From assembly GCF_006542275.1 (NCBI RefSeq), contig NZ_CP041217.1, positions 434,001 to 498,000 on the forward strand: DNA of 64,000 nt, written 5' to 3'. This stretch comes from Saccharibacillus brassicae. Its GTDB lineage: Bacteria; Bacillota; Bacilli; Paenibacillales; Paenibacillaceae. Shown piece by piece: positions 15,284-24,504 of this stretch. The translations under genes and the position numbers were made by a program. Below the pieces are notes generated by a model. It saw only the letters and a program-made list of their open reading frames with translations. It ran no database searches and had not been told where the DNA came from. Positions within the stretch are counted from its first letter, which is position 1. Each line of letters starts with the position of its first letter.

Positions 15284-16176
15284 TTCGATCCGCCTCCTCT
15301 GTTGTTCGCTCCCTGTTGATCCCGGTATACGTACAAAAACACGTCTTCCAGCCCCGGCTTCACCGCCTGCCATTCCGGCAGGGCATTTTCCGGTTCCGCC
15401 GCGAAACGCATCTGCCAGCCGCCTTGTTCGCCGCGTTCGGCCAGAATCGGATAACGATCGCGAAAAGCGTCCACTTCTCCATCCTCCACCTTCGTCTCGT
15501 ACACCCGCCCCGCCAGCAGCGAACAGACCGTCTCCGCCGTATCTTTGGCGAACACCCGCCCGTCTTTTAGCAAAATGATTTGATTCGCCGCCGACTCGAC
15601 GTCCGACACGACATGCGTGGACAAGATGATGATCCGGTCGCGTCCGAGCTGCGTCAGCAAACTGCGGAATCTCGCGCGTTCTCTTGGATCGAGTCCGGCT
15701 GTCGGTTCGTCCAGAATCAGCACGCGGGGATCGTTCAGCAGCGCCTGCGCAATGCCGACCCGCTGGATCATGCCGCCGGAGAAAGTCTTCATCTTGCGCC
15801 GCTTCACCTCGCCCAGCGCCACGGTATCCAGCAGCAGCTCGGAACGCTCCCGCGCGCTTTGGCGGTCCATGCCTTTGATTGCGGCCAGATACTGCATGTA
15901 TTTCAGCGGCGTATCGTTGGGATAGTAGCCGAACTTTTGCGGCAAATAACCCAGCACTTCCCGATATTTCTCGTCCAATGCCGCAAGCGGCGTTCCGGCA
16001 TACGTAATCTCGCCCTGCGTAGGCGGCAGCAGGCCGGCCAACATCTTCAGCAGCGTCGTTTTGCCGGCTCCATTGGGAGCGAGCAGGCCGTATACGCCAT
16101 GTTCAAATTCCAGATCAAGATCGTGCAAGACGACATCGTTTCCGTACCGCTTGCCTGCGGATCGTACGCTCAACAT
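15280..16176 (-). CDS. ABC transporter ATP-binding protein (YxlF-like)
   Basis: 298-residue ABC ATPase. Walker A is APNGAGKTTLLKML near residue 35, the Q-loop lies in GYLPQKFG, the signature TFSGGMIQRVGIAQALL near 134-150, Walker B VLILDEPTAGLD, and the H-loop STHVVSD. A C-terminal part of about 90 residues is typical of exporters. It lies 54 bases after the membrane protein gene and overlaps the permease start by 4 bases. The order ECF sigma, membrane protein, ATPase, permease resembles the sigY-yxlCDEFG operon of Bacillus subtilis. Confidence 0.94.
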   Translation of the reverse strand: MLSVRSAGKRYGNDVVLHDLDLEFEHGVYGLLAPNGAGKTTLLKMLAGLLPPTQGEITYAGTPLAALDEKYREVLGYLPQKFGYYPNDTPLKYMQYLAAIKGMDRQSARERSELLLDTVALGEVKRRKMKTFSGGMIQRVGIAQALLNDPRVLILDEPTAGLDPRERARFRSLLTQLGRDRIIILSTHVVSDVESAANQIILLKDGRVFAKDTAETVCSLLAGRVYETKVEDGEVDAFRDRYPILAERGEQGGWQMRFAAEPENALPEWQAVKPGLEDVFLYVYRDQQGANNRGGGSN

Positions 16177-16230
16177 TCAGCCTCCGCTCCTTCCTGTTCT
16201 TCTTTTTCATAAAGCGTCTGACTCATGTAT

Positions 16231-17055
16231 TCAAGAGACGTTCGGCCGAAAATCGACCAGCCGCCGGGTCTGTCCGACGTAGACGGAAGCCGCCAGCACG
16301 ATCAGCGCCGCATACGCATACATCGGCATGCCCGACAGCAGGGCCGCATAACGCTGCGGTTCGGCCAGCCACACTCCGGCATTCAGCAGCGGCCATGCGG
16401 CGATCAAGCCGTAACGCATCGTCGTCGCCCTGGCGCGCAGCATGCCGTACAAAAAGGCGGTAGCGAACAGAAACAGGGACGAAGCCGACAGCAGCAGCCC
16501 GCGCAGCAGGTCGATGTTTCCGTAGAACGCGGCAATCCAGCAGACGAGCGCCACATTCAGCAGCAGACAGGCTCCCGCGAACACCAGCATGCGCAGCGAC
16601 GCGAGCTGATACACGTTATAGCGGCAGGCCATCTCCACAAGATACGTGTCGCGCCTGCGCAAATCGGCGAAGAAAACGATAGATACGGCCAAATAAAGCA
16701 GCGGCGATACGATAAAAATAAAAGCGTAAACACCGGACGCGTTCATATTCTCCAGCGCAAACAGCGCCATGAACACCAAAATGACTACTCCGAGCAGTAG
16801 CACGAAAGCGATCTCCGTCAGGTCCCGGAACAGATGCCGGAAGCCGAGCTGGCGATACATGCCGGCCACGTAAGCCGGAAACGACGGGCGAACCGGCAGC
16901 GCCTCGTCGACGATCGCAGAGATGTGCCGCCGCATCTCCCGTTCATCCGGGTAGTCGACGGCCAAAAGGTGTACCGGTTCGTCCAAGTTTGACCGGTTTC
17001 CGCTATATGTCCGCTGCGCGTCGTCCGGCGGCTGCGGTCTCTCCTGCTTGTTCAC
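16231..17055 (-). CDS. Six-helix membrane protein of the ECF operon, possible anti-sigma factor
   Basis: 274-residue protein. A cytoplasmic N-terminus of about 85 residues (LLAVDYPDEREMRRHISAIVDEAL) precedes six hydrophobic segments, for example FVLLLGVVILVFMALFALE, FIFIVSPLLYLAVSIVFF and AYAALIVLAASVYVG. The start is put at the GTG at 17055, with GAGGAGG six bases upstream. This overlaps the sigma gene by 53 bases, which suggests tight coupling. The position directly after an ECF sigma factor and the soluble N-terminus plus membrane anchor suggest an anti-sigma factor. I see no ZAS (HxxxCxxC) motif, so this remains inference. Alternatively it is an extra exporter subunit. Confidence 0.7.
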   Translation of the reverse strand: MNKQERPQPPDDAQRTYSGNRSNLDEPVHLLAVDYPDEREMRRHISAIVDEALPVRPSFPAYVAGMYRQLGFRHLFRDLTEIAFVLLLGVVILVFMALFALENMNASGVYAFIFIVSPLLYLAVSIVFFADLRRRDTYLVEMACRYNVYQLASLRMLVFAGACLLLNVALVCWIAAFYGNIDLLRGLLLSASSLFLFATAFLYGMLRARATTMRYGLIAAWPLLNAGVWLAEPQRYAALLSGMPMYAYAALIVLAASVYVGQTRRLVDFRPNVS

Positions 17056-17602
17056 GGCGTTCCTCCTCAAAATATTGTTTGATCCTGCGGATCGAAGCGT
17101 AATAATTCGTTTTGACCGTCGAATCCGGCAGTTCCAGCATCTGCGCGATTTCGGCGAAAGTCCGCTGCGCGAACAGTTTGAGCCGGATAATCTCCTGGGC
17201 GCGAAGATCGAAAGTGCGGATCACTTCCAGCGCCCGGCTTACTTCTTCCCGCTGCACAAGTTCCAGCGTGAAGTCTCCCTCTTCCGCCAGGTCGAAATCT
17301 TCGAGCGGTCGGCTGAGCTTCGCGTCTCGATGGATGCGCGAACGAAAATGATCGATGACCCGATTCGTCGCGATCCGGTACAACCACGTACGCAGCGACG
17401 AACGTTTGCCTTCGAACGAACCGATGCTGCGCAGCAGGCTCACGAAGATGTCCTGTGTCAGATCGAGCGCATATTCCCGATCCATCAGCTGCCGGTAGAC
17501 GAAAGCATAAATCTCGCGGTAGTAGAGCGAGACCAACTCATCGGCGGCTTCGCGGTCTCCGCTGCGCTGAATGCGTCTGATTAATTTCGCTTCGTTTGGC
17601 AT
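17003..17602 (-). CDS. ECF-type RNA polymerase sigma factor
   Basis: 199-residue sigma-70 family factor with only regions 2 and 4. Region 2 (about 20-90) contains YREIYAFVYRQLMDREYALDLTQDIFVSLLRSI and LRTWLYRIATNRVIDHFRSR. Region 4 (about 130-185) has RAQEIIRLKLFAQRTFAEIAQMLELPDSTVKTNYYASIRRIKQ, the helix-turn-helix for the -35 element. An Arg/Ala-rich tail follows. It is the first gene of an operon with a membrane protein and an ABC transporter, so it probably activates its own promoter when released. A possible housekeeping promoter, TTGCAT-18-TATAGA, lies about 70 bases upstream, but no convincing ECF-type (AAC / CGTC) promoter was recognised. Confidence 0.93.
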   Translation of the reverse strand: MPNEAKLIRRIQRSGDREAADELVSLYYREIYAFVYRQLMDREYALDLTQDIFVSLLRSIGSFEGKRSSLRTWLYRIATNRVIDHFRSRIHRDAKLSRPLEDFDLAEEGDFTLELVQREEVSRALEVIRTFDLRAQEIIRLKLFAQRTFAEIAQMLELPDSTVKTNYYASIRRIKQYFEEERREQAGETAAAGRRAADI

Positions 17603-17717
17603 ATTCGGCTTACACCGCCTCCTTTCGCTCCCCGACCTTTTGTCCGTCTATAGATATATGCGTCGTCTGCATGCAAAAAGTCGGAGGAAGCCGAAACTTT
17701 TTTTTGCAAAGACCGAC

Positions 17718-17756
17718 AAAAAAGAAACCCTTTCCGGCAATCGGAAAAGGTTTCTT
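17718..17756 (-). terminator. Rho-independent terminator of the small hypothetical gene
   Basis: Minus-strand stem AAGAAACC..GGTTTCTT with an inner TTTCCG/CGGAAA pair, followed by T6. It lies 42 bases beyond the stop at 17798. Confidence 0.8.
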
Positions 17757-17797
17757 GGGTGGACCTGCACTTTCTTATTGGAAGATGACGCGAATCT

Positions 17798-18052
17798 TTA
17801 TTGGAGATTGCCCGTTTGTTGCCGGGCGATTTTGCGGGTGAGCGAAGCGATCCGGTCGTTGATTCGCGCTTGCTCGGCTGATGTCCGTTCCGTCTTTTCA
17901 TGAGTGATGAATGCTTTCACTTCGCGCCGAATCTCTTCGCGAGTGTCAGACGGCGGAACGATTAGAACACCGGTTAAGACATCACCCGATTGAGGCTTGC
18001 GTCGAATATAGCGCGGCCCGGTGAAATTCCCCGTATACGGTCTTTTTCGCAT
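17798..18052 (-). CDS. Small charged hypothetical protein
   Basis: 84 residues beginning MRKRPYTGNF. The start ATG at 18052 has AAAGGAGAGG upstream; 11 extra residues of open frame precede it. The N-terminal half is basic with Gly/Pro/Arg, the middle has PPSDTREEIRREVKAFITHE, and the C-terminal half is a predicted amphipathic helix rich in Glu, Arg and Ala. There is no signal peptide, membrane helix or cysteine. I do not recognise the family. It is flanked by its own ribosome site and a strong terminator, which supports it being a real gene. Confidence 0.6.
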   Translation of the reverse strand: MRKRPYTGNFTGPRYIRRKPQSGDVLTGVLIVPPSDTREEIRREVKAFITHEKTERTSAEQARINDRIASLTRKIARQQTGNLQ

Positions 18053-18164
18053 AGGATCCTCTCCTTTATTTATAGTATGGCTCAATCTGCGATAACGATG
18101 CAGCCAATACGCTTAATCTCCGTTCATTCCATGTATTCATGAGAACTTTCCACACCCCAATCAC

Positions 18165-18200
18165 GAAAAAAAGCCGAAGCGCATACTCGCTTCGGCTTTT
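18165..18200 (-). terminator. Rho-independent terminator of the OFA transporter gene
   Basis: Perfect nine-base stem GCCGAAGCG/CGCTTCGGC with T8 on the minus strand (and TTTT on the plus strand), 70 bases after the transporter stop. Confidence 0.85.
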
Positions 18201-18270
18201 CCAACAAAAAGATACGTCTACGCTTAAATCCTCATACGGATGATGCAAGCTGCCCGATAGGCGCTCCGCG

Positions 18271-19599
18271 TCAAATCCCTTTCGTCTGCGGATTAAGCCG
18301 CATGCCTTTGGCTTCTTTGCCCTGCGGCTCTTTGATCTGCGCTTCCGTCTCCGAAGCGGCTTCGGCCAAGACCGGCGTGCCGGACTTCGGCGCTTTGACG
18401 AGCATCGCGATCAGGAACGAGATCGCGCACAGCGCGCCGATCACGAGGAACGTCGGCTTGAATCCGCCGAGCAGCGCCGCGATGAACGAAGCGGACAAGG
18501 CGCCGAGGCCGAAGCCCTGGTAGATCACGCCGTAGTTCTTGCCCTGGTTCTTCAGGCCGAAGAAATCGCTGACGATGGCCGGGAACACGGTGATGTTGCC
18601 GCCGAAGCAGAAGGCGATCGCCGCCACGCTTGCGAAGAACAGCGGATACGTCAGCGTCGCGAAGCTGAGCACCATGACGGCCGCGAACGTGACCAGCAGC
18701 GCGCCGGAGACGACTCTCAGGCGGCCGACTTTGTCGGACAGCGGGCCGAGAATGAGGCGGCCGGCCGTGTTGAAGATCGCGATCATGGCGACGGCATTCG
18801 CTGCGGTCGTGACGTCAAGACCGGCCAGGCGAACGCCGATATCTTTGACGCTGCCGATCAGGTACAGCCCGCTCATGCAGGCGGTGAAGAAGACGACGAA
18901 CAGCAGGTAGGCCTGCTTGGTCTTGAGCATTTCCTTGACGGTGTAATCTTTGGCGCGGACGCCGGACGCGGACACCGGCGAAGCATTCATCGAAGCTTCG
19001 CGTACGAGCAGCGAGCCGAGCACGACCATGGTCAGCACGATGATGCCCCAGATCAAGAACGCCTGCGAGACGCCGCGCGATTCGATCATGGCGCCGTTGA
19101 TATATTTGAAGATCAGGCTGCCGGTACCGTAAGCGCCGACCGACACGCCGGACATGAGCCCTTTATGCTTCGGGAACCATTTGATCAGGTTGGACAGCGA
19201 CGTCATGTAGGCCGTACCGTCGGCGTACCCGACGACGAGTCCGGCGACGACGTACAGCATGCCGATCGACGTGACCTGCGAAGAGAGCATCAGTCCGACG
19301 CCGAGCAGAATGCCGGAAGCGGCGATCAGCCGGCGGATGCCGAACTTGTCCTGCAGCTTGCCGGAGAACAGCGTCGCGAACGCGAGCGCGAAGCTGGTAA
19401 TGGAGAACGTCATCGCCGTGCTGCCCAGTTCCCAGCCGAATTTGTCGGCGAGCGGCTGGTTGAACAGGCTCCACGTATAGATGGTGCCGAGGCCCATCTG
19501 CACGATGATCGTGCCGATCACGATCCACAGACGGTTGACTTTCGGCAGCGCGGAATCCGGTGCGGAAGTCGGGGAAGAAGAAGCTGTAAGAGTTTTCAT
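18271..19599 (-). CDS. MFS transporter, oxalate/formate antiporter (OFA/YhjX) family
   Basis: 442-residue transporter with 12 predicted helices. The OFA family pattern is clear: LWIVIGTIIVQMGLGTIYTWSLFNQPLADKFGW in helix 1, then SGKLQDKFGIRR in loop 2-3 (the MFS DR.GRR-type motif), GLVVGYADGTAYMTSLSNLIKWFPKHKGLMSG, and in the second half GPLSDKVGRLRV. The start ATG at 19599 has AGAAGG upstream; six more codons are open. OFA carriers move small carboxylates; E. coli YhjX, the relative controlled by the LytS/LytT-type pair YpdA/YpdB, is linked to pyruvate. Here the gene lies directly downstream of such a pair and has a YpdB-like box in its promoter, so a pyruvate-type carboxylate carrier is the best guess. 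Confidence 0.9.
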   Translation of the reverse strand: MKTLTASSSPTSAPDSALPKVNRLWIVIGTIIVQMGLGTIYTWSLFNQPLADKFGWELGSTAMTFSITSFALAFATLFSGKLQDKFGIRRLIAASGILLGVGLMLSSQVTSIGMLYVVAGLVVGYADGTAYMTSLSNLIKWFPKHKGLMSGVSVGAYGTGSLIFKYINGAMIESRGVSQAFLIWGIIVLTMVVLGSLLVREASMNASPVSASGVRAKDYTVKEMLKTKQAYLLFVVFFTACMSGLYLIGSVKDIGVRLAGLDVTTAANAVAMIAIFNTAGRLILGPLSDKVGRLRVVSGALLVTFAAVMVLSFATLTYPLFFASVAAIAFCFGGNITVFPAIVSDFFGLKNQGKNYGVIYQGFGLGALSASFIAALLGGFKPTFLVIGALCAISFLIAMLVKAPKSGTPVLAEAASETEAQIKEPQGKEAKGMRLNPQTKGI

Positions 19600-19641
19600 T
19601 TCGATTCCTTCTCTCATTCGTTTTCGTTTCCTTATGGCTTT

Positions 19642-19670
19642 AGTATAAATCTTTCGGCCATACTGAAAGC
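19642..19670 (-). promoter_or_regulatory. Core promoter of the OFA transporter
   Basis: Minus-strand -10 TATACT (19642-19647) and, 17 bases upstream, a poor -35 GCTTTC (19665-19670). The weak -35 fits a promoter that needs an activator. Confidence 0.6.
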
Positions 19671-19677
19671 GTTTTTG
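19664..19677. promoter_or_regulatory. cre-like (CcpA) site over the -35 box
   Basis: TGAAAGCGTTTTTG keeps the TGxAAxCGxT core of catabolite-response elements but lacks the final CA. It covers the -35 region of the OFA promoter, where CcpA binding would repress. Confidence 0.35.
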
Positions 19678-19679
19678 GA

Positions 19680-19710
19680 ATGAGATGCCGGTAAAGCGGA
19701 ATGAAATGCG
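19680..19710 (-). promoter_or_regulatory. LytTR response-regulator box (YpdB-like direct repeat)
   Basis: Minus-strand CGCATTTCAT, 11 bases, GGCATCTCAT. The E. coli YpdB site upstream of yhjX is two GGCATTTCAT repeats separated by 11 bases. Each copy here differs by one base, with identical spacing. It ends 9 bases upstream of the -35 box, a normal activator position. Confidence 0.7.
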
Positions 19711-19753
19711 CGGCAGTCGTCATGAGCGTCTCGGGATCGGCCGGAACCGCCCG

Positions 19754-20608
19754 CTACAGACGCATGAGCTGCCGGAATTCTTTGACTTTGCTGCGGCTGA
19801 CCGGGACTTCGGCGTCGATGTCGCGCAGGCGCAGCAGATACGTGTTGTTGAACCACGGTACGATCTCGCGGATCTTCGACAGATTGACCGCGTACGAACG
19901 ATGGCAGCGGAAAAAGCGCTCCGGCGGAAGTCCCGCCTTAAACTCGGAAATGCTCATATGCATCGTGTACTCTTCTTTGCGCGTGTGGACGAGCGTCGTT
20001 TTCTCCTGCGCCGAAGCGTAATAAATATCGTCCGCGTCGACTACGATAATCTTGTCGTCTTTGTGCAGATTGATACGGCGGTCGCCGGCCGGGCCGTTGA
20101 CGGCGCTATCGGCGGCCGGAACACCCGTACCCGCGGCAGAAGCGCCGGGAGGAGCGGCAGCACGGGGCGGCGAGGGACCGTAGGATGCCGCTTCGCCGGC
20201 TTCGCGCTCTTTTTTCGCCGCAAACGTAAGTTCGAGCTTGGTCAGCATCGCCGCGATCCGCGGCTCGTGGTACGGCTTGAGAATGTAATCGAACGCCTCG
20301 ATCTCGAACGCTTCCGCCGCATGCTCCTTGTACGCCGTCGTAAACACGATATACGGTTTGTGCGCGAACTTGCTGATACTTTTGGCGAGCAGCACGCCGT
20401 CGAGCGACGGAATATTGATATCGAGAAAAATGACGTCCACGTCGCGGGTCTGCAAAAACTTCAGCACGTCGATCCCGTCCTCGAATTTGCCGACGATGTC
20501 GACCGAGCTGTTTTTGCCGATCAAATAATCCAGTTCTTCCATCGCCAAAAATTCGTCCTCGACGATGATGCCCTGCATGGGCGGCCTGTTCTGCGGATTC
20601 ATGCTCAT
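19754..20608 (-). CDS. LytTR-family response regulator (LytT/YpdB-like)
   Basis: 284-residue response regulator. The receiver domain covers 11-130 with the acidic pocket (VEDE), phospho-acceptor Asp63 in [13 protein letters not shown], a TTAY switch threonine and the KPY lysine. A Pro/Ala/Gly-rich linker of about 50 residues follows (unusually long), then the LytTR DNA-binding domain at about 178-284 ([31 protein letters not shown]). Its start overlaps the kinase stop by 4 bases, so the two are translated together. The expected target is the OFA promoter 150 bases downstream, which carries a two-repeat LytTR-type box. Confidence 0.93.
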   Translation of the reverse strand: MSMNPQNRPPMQGIIVEDEFLAMEELDYLIGKNSSVDIVGKFEDGIDVLKFLQTRDVDVIFLDINIPSLDGVLLAKSISKFAHKPYIVFTTAYKEHAAEAFEIEAFDYILKPYHEPRIAAMLTKLELTFAAKKEREAGEAASYGPSPPRAAAPPGASAAGTGVPAADSAVNGPAGDRRINLHKDDKIIVVDADDIYYASAQEKTTLVHTRKEEYTMHMSISEFKAGLPPERFFRCHRSYAVNLSKIREIVPWFNNTYLLRLRDIDAEVPVSRSKVKEFRQLMRL

Positions 20609-22278
20609 GCGTGAGGCTCCTTTCTGACTGTAAAAGTAATGATCGTGCCTTTGGCGGCTCTGCGGATATCGACGCCGTGTCCGTAGATCAGCTTGAGCCG
20701 CTCGTGTACGTTCGACAAGCCGATTTTGTTGGACGGCATACTGCCGCTCTGGATGTGCCGGATAACCGACTCGTCGATGCCGGCTCCCGTGTCCGCGATT
20801 TCGAACCGCACGACCTCGCCTTCGTTTTTGACGCGGATGCTCACGGTGCCTTTGCCTTTTTCTTTTAAAATACCGTGCACGATCGCGTTCTCGACGAGCG
20901 GCTGGATGATCAGGCTCGGAATTTTCACGTTCGTCTCGTCGTCGATATCGTACTCCACCTGCAGCCGGCTGCCGAAGCGCGCTTTCTCGATCTCGACGTA
21001 GTCTTTGACCTGCTGCAGCTCGCGGTGCACGTCGATCAATTCGTCGTTCAGCTCCAGATTGTAGCGCAGATAGCCGGACAGGTTAATGATCAGCTCGCGC
21101 GCCTGGTCGGGATCGAGCCGGATCGACGAAGCGATCGCGTTCAGCGCGTTGAACAGGAAATGGGGGCTGATCTTCGTCTGCAGCGCCTTGATCTCGGCTT
21201 TGTCCGCCATCGCTTTGATCTGCTCCACCCGCGACACTTCCATCAGCGTGGAGATGATCTGCGACAAGCCGACGGCCAACTCGCGCAGCGAATACGTGAT
21301 CTGGTGCGCGTGGCGGTAATAAATTTTGAGCGAACCCGTCACGACGCCTTTTTCCTGCAAAGGAATGATGATCATCGACTTGATCCATTCGTTGCGATGG
21401 TCGGCGTCGTTGTTGCGGATCGTAATGTTCCCGCTGCGGATCGTCTCCTTCGTCTCGTCGCTCATGATCTCGTGCCCGATATTGTAGTGTTCCTGCCCGA
21501 AGCCCGAATAGGCCAAAATATGGCTTGTATCCGTGATCGCTACCGCGTCCGCGCCGATCTTCTGTTCGATGATCTCGCAGATGCGCAGCAGCGAAGCGCT
21601 GTCCACTTTGCGGAAATACGGCAGCGTCTCGTTGGCGATATCGAGCGCGAGCTTGGCCTGCTTGGCCGCGACGTTCTCTTTCTCTTCTTCGACGCTCTGC
21701 ACGAGCATGACGATCAGGCCGATCATGACCTGCGCCACAATCATCGGCACGGCGATCTTGGAGACGATGTCCGCGCCCAGCGCATACGGCTCCGCCAGCA
21801 GCAGGATCAGCGCCATCGTCAGCACCTCGCACGCCATGCCGGCGATGATGCCGTAGAACCAGCGTTTGCGCTTGGGTACGCGCAGATGGATCATGCCCGA
21901 GACGACCCCGGCCACGATGCTCGTGATGAGGCACGGAATCGCGGTCACGCCGCCGATATCGATCGCATAGCGATGCACGCCCGACACAAGGCCCGTCACG
22001 ATCCCCACCCAGGGACCGAACAGCAGACCGCCCGACATAATCGCCACGATCCGCACGTTGACGAGCGAACCTTCTACGCTGATGCCCATATAAGTACCGA
22101 AAATGGCGAACAGTCCGAAAATGACCGTCACCGTCACGAGATCCTGCGGCCGGTATTCTTCTTTTTGGAACACCGCTTTGAAGCGCGGAATACGCGTCAG
22201 CACGAACAGGCACATAAGCAGCAGTGATCCGCGTTCGAACAGCTGCAAAAAAATGGACAGCGGATGCGAAGTCTCCAT
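20605..22278 (-). CDS. LytS-family sensor histidine kinase (5TMR-LYT, GAF)
   Basis: 557-residue kinase. The 5TM-5TMR_LYT membrane sensor spans residues 1-195, with the conserved [17 protein letters not shown] block. A GAF domain lies at about 215-345. The His_kinase block reads [16 protein letters not shown] with phospho-acceptor His373. The HATPase has the N box [10 protein letters not shown] and G boxes DTGAGI and GLSNVHERL. Arg76 and Arg103 are 27 residues apart, the spacing of the two arginines reported to be needed for pyruvate binding in the related kinase BtsS; Cys116 lies shortly after. Pyruvate or a related metabolite is therefore a reasonable ligand guess, not proven. It is the first gene of the kinase-regulator pair. 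Confidence 0.93.
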   Translation of the reverse strand: METSHPLSIFLQLFERGSLLLMCLFVLTRIPRFKAVFQKEEYRPQDLVTVTVIFGLFAIFGTYMGISVEGSLVNVRIVAIMSGGLLFGPWVGIVTGLVSGVHRYAIDIGGVTAIPCLITSIVAGVVSGMIHLRVPKRKRWFYGIIAGMACEVLTMALILLLAEPYALGADIVSKIAVPMIVAQVMIGLIVMLVQSVEEEKENVAAKQAKLALDIANETLPYFRKVDSASLLRICEIIEQKIGADAVAITDTSHILAYSGFGQEHYNIGHEIMSDETKETIRSGNITIRNNDADHRNEWIKSMIIIPLQEKGVVTGSLKIYYRHAHQITYSLRELAVGLSQIISTLMEVSRVEQIKAMADKAEIKALQTKISPHFLFNALNAIASSIRLDPDQARELIINLSGYLRYNLELNDELIDVHRELQQVKDYVEIEKARFGSRLQVEYDIDDETNVKIPSLIIQPLVENAIVHGILKEKGKGTVSIRVKNEGEVVRFEIADTGAGIDESVIRHIQSGSMPSNKIGLSNVHERLKLIYGHGVDIRRAAKGTIITFTVRKEPHA

Positions 22279-22340
22279 CGGCTGATTGCCTCCTTTCCCC
22301 GCCCGTCGTGTTTTGGAGGTCGATCCCCCGGGCGGCGTAC

Positions 22341-22370
22341 AAAGAAAACCGCCGGCATTCCCGCCGGCGG
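22341..22370 (-). terminator. Terminator after recG
   Basis: Eight-base perfect stem CCGCCGGC/GCCGGCGG followed on the minus strand by TTTTCTTT, about 70 bases after the recG stop and before lytS. Confidence 0.75.
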
Positions 22371-22441
22371 CCTCCTCCTCTTGCTCTCCTCGGACGAGCG
22401 TCCCCGGTCCGCCTGCGGCGGACGTCCGGCGCGATCGGCCA

Positions 22442-24493
22442 TCAGTCGATCAGCTCGCCGCGGAACGCTTCTTCCTTCTCCAGATTGCCGCGCAGATGCT
22501 CGTACGTCGGCGACGTCCAGAAGAACGGATCTTCCACCAGCTTCGCCGCGTCGTCGCGCGCCTGCTCCAGCACTTTGAAATCGGCGACCATGTCCGCGAC
22601 TTTGAACTCCGGCAGCCCGCTCTGCTTCGTGCCGAAAAAGTCGCCCGGTCCCCGCAGCTCCAGATCGCGCCGCGACACTTCGAAGCCGTCGTTCGTATCG
22701 GTCATGACGCCCATGCGCTGACGGCCGAGCTCCGACTTGGGGTCGGCGATCAGCACGCAGTACGAAGCATGTTCGCCCCGGCCGACGCGGCCGCGCAGCT
22801 GGTGCAGCTGCGACAATCCGAAACGGTCCGCGTCCATGATGACCATCAGCGTAGCGTTCGGCACGTCGACGCCGACTTCGACGACGGTCGTCGAAACGAG
22901 CAGATGCGTCTCGCCGGCATAGAATTGGCGCATCGTCTCTTCTTTCTCCGCCGCGTTCATCCGGCCGTGCAGCAGGCCGACCCGATAATCCGGCAGCGCC
23001 TGGCTCATCTGCGTATGCAGATCGATCGCGTTCTGCACGTCAAGCTTCTCGGATTCTTCGATCAGCGGGCAGATCATGTACGCCTGCCGGCCCTGGCTCA
23101 CCTCGCGGCGAATAAAGCCGAGCACGCGCTCCATCATCTCTTGCTTGACCCAATACGTCTCGATCGGCACCCGGCCTTTGGGACGTTCGGCAATCGTCGA
23201 CACGTCCATGTCGCCGAACGCCGTAATGGCGAGCGTGCGCGGGATCGGCGTCGCGGTCATCGTCAGCACGTCCGGGTTATAGCCTTTGCGGCGCAGCACG
23301 CTGCGCTGATTGACGCCGAAGCGATGCTGCTCGTCGGTCACGACCAGGCCGAGCGAGCGGAAATTGACCTCGTCCTGAATCAGCGCGTGCGTGCCGACGA
23401 GGATATCGATCAGCCCCATTTGCAGGGCGGCGAGCAGATCTTTGCGTTTGCGTCCGGTCACGCTGCTCGTAAGCAGTCCGACCGTGATGCCGAACGGTTC
23501 GAACATTGTGGTCAGCGAGCGCGAATGCTGCTCGGCCAAAATTTCGGTCGGCACCATGAGCGCGCCCTGAAAGCCGGAGCGGACGCTCGTGAACAGGGCA
23601 ATCGCGGCGACAGCCGTTTTGCCCGAGCCGACGTCGCCCTGCAGCAGGCGGTTCATGCACGCTTCGGAGCGCATGTCTTTGAGAATTTCCAGTTCGACGT
23701 TTTTTTGCGCGTCGGTCAGCTCGAAGGGCAGGCTGCGCACGAATTCGCGAATGACCGCATTCGGCGTCGTATGCAGCACGCCGTCGCGCCGGTCGCGGTT
23801 CAGCGAACGGTACGCCTGCAGCTTGAGCTGGAACAGGAACAGTTCTTCGTAGACCATGCGCTTGCGCGCTTCCTGGCCTTCGGCCAGGTCGCCGGGCTGG
23901 TGCAGCAGGCGGATCGCCTGCGGACGCGGCATCAGTTCGTACTTGGATACCAGTTCTTGCGGCAGCACTTCTTCGAGCGCGTCGCCGTATTGGTCGAGCG
24001 CGCTCGCGATCGCTTTGCGCAGCGAGTTCTGCGTCAGGTCGCCGCCGATTGAATAGACCGGCTGAAGCGAGCCGCTGCGTATCGTTCCCCGGTCCGGGAA
24101 TTCGGACTGCGTGACGTTCATTTGCAGACGGCGCCCGTCCCATTTGCCGGTCAGGATAATCTCCCGGTCCGGCTCCAGCTGTTCCTTGAGGTAATTGCGG
24201 TTAAACCATACGGCGGTAAACATCGAATAGTCCGCCAGCATTTTGCAGCTCAGCTTCGTTTTTTTGCCGAACCGCTGCACGACGGGGATACCGGCGATTT
24301 TGGCCTGCACGGTCGCTTTGTCTCCGTCTTTGACGTCGCCGAGCGGCTTTTGCCGATAATCTTCATAACGAAACGGGAAATATTCGATAAGATCCTTGAC
24401 GGTAAAAATGCCAACGGCGTGCAGCTCCTCCACCTTGCGGGCGCCCACACCGTTGACTTCTTTTACCGGGATTTGATCCAGGCGATTGTTCAT
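22442..24493 (-). CDS. recG: ATP-dependent DNA helicase RecG
   Basis: 683-residue RecG, which regresses stalled replication forks and unwinds Holliday-type junctions. An N-terminal wedge/OB domain (1-250) begins [22 protein letters not shown], then helicase motor domains follow: Walker [19 protein letters not shown], motif II DEQH in [14 protein letters not shown], motif [14 protein letters not shown], and motif [19 protein letters not shown]. The TRG-type end is present and length is normal. ATG with AGGGAGA upstream; it starts 11 bases after degV, so they are cotranscribed. In B. subtilis recG is also near yloV (fakA). Confidence 0.96.
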   Translation of the reverse strand: MNNRLDQIPVKEVNGVGARKVEELHAVGIFTVKDLIEYFPFRYEDYRQKPLGDVKDGDKATVQAKIAGIPVVQRFGKKTKLSCKMLADYSMFTAVWFNRNYLKEQLEPDREIILTGKWDGRRLQMNVTQSEFPDRGTIRSGSLQPVYSIGGDLTQNSLRKAIASALDQYGDALEEVLPQELVSKYELMPRPQAIRLLHQPGDLAEGQEARKRMVYEELFLFQLKLQAYRSLNRDRRDGVLHTTPNAVIREFVRSLPFELTDAQKNVELEILKDMRSEACMNRLLQGDVGSGKTAVAAIALFTSVRSGFQGALMVPTEILAEQHSRSLTTMFEPFGITVGLLTSSVTGRKRKDLLAALQMGLIDILVGTHALIQDEVNFRSLGLVVTDEQHRFGVNQRSVLRRKGYNPDVLTMTATPIPRTLAITAFGDMDVSTIAERPKGRVPIETYWVKQEMMERVLGFIRREVSQGRQAYMICPLIEESEKLDVQNAIDLHTQMSQALPDYRVGLLHGRMNAAEKEETMRQFYAGETHLLVSTTVVEVGVDVPNATLMVIMDADRFGLSQLHQLRGRVGRGEHASYCVLIADPKSELGRQRMGVMTDTNDGFEVSRRDLELRGPGDFFGTKQSGLPEFKVADMVADFKVLEQARDDAAKLVEDPFFWTSPTYEHLRGNLEKEEAFRGELID

Positions 24494-24504
24494 TGGGTTC
24501 TCCC

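Noticed and set aside
20875-24052. Long plus-strand open frames antisense to lytS and recG
   Set aside because: Shadow frames of well-supported genes; no ribosome sites and no family motifs.
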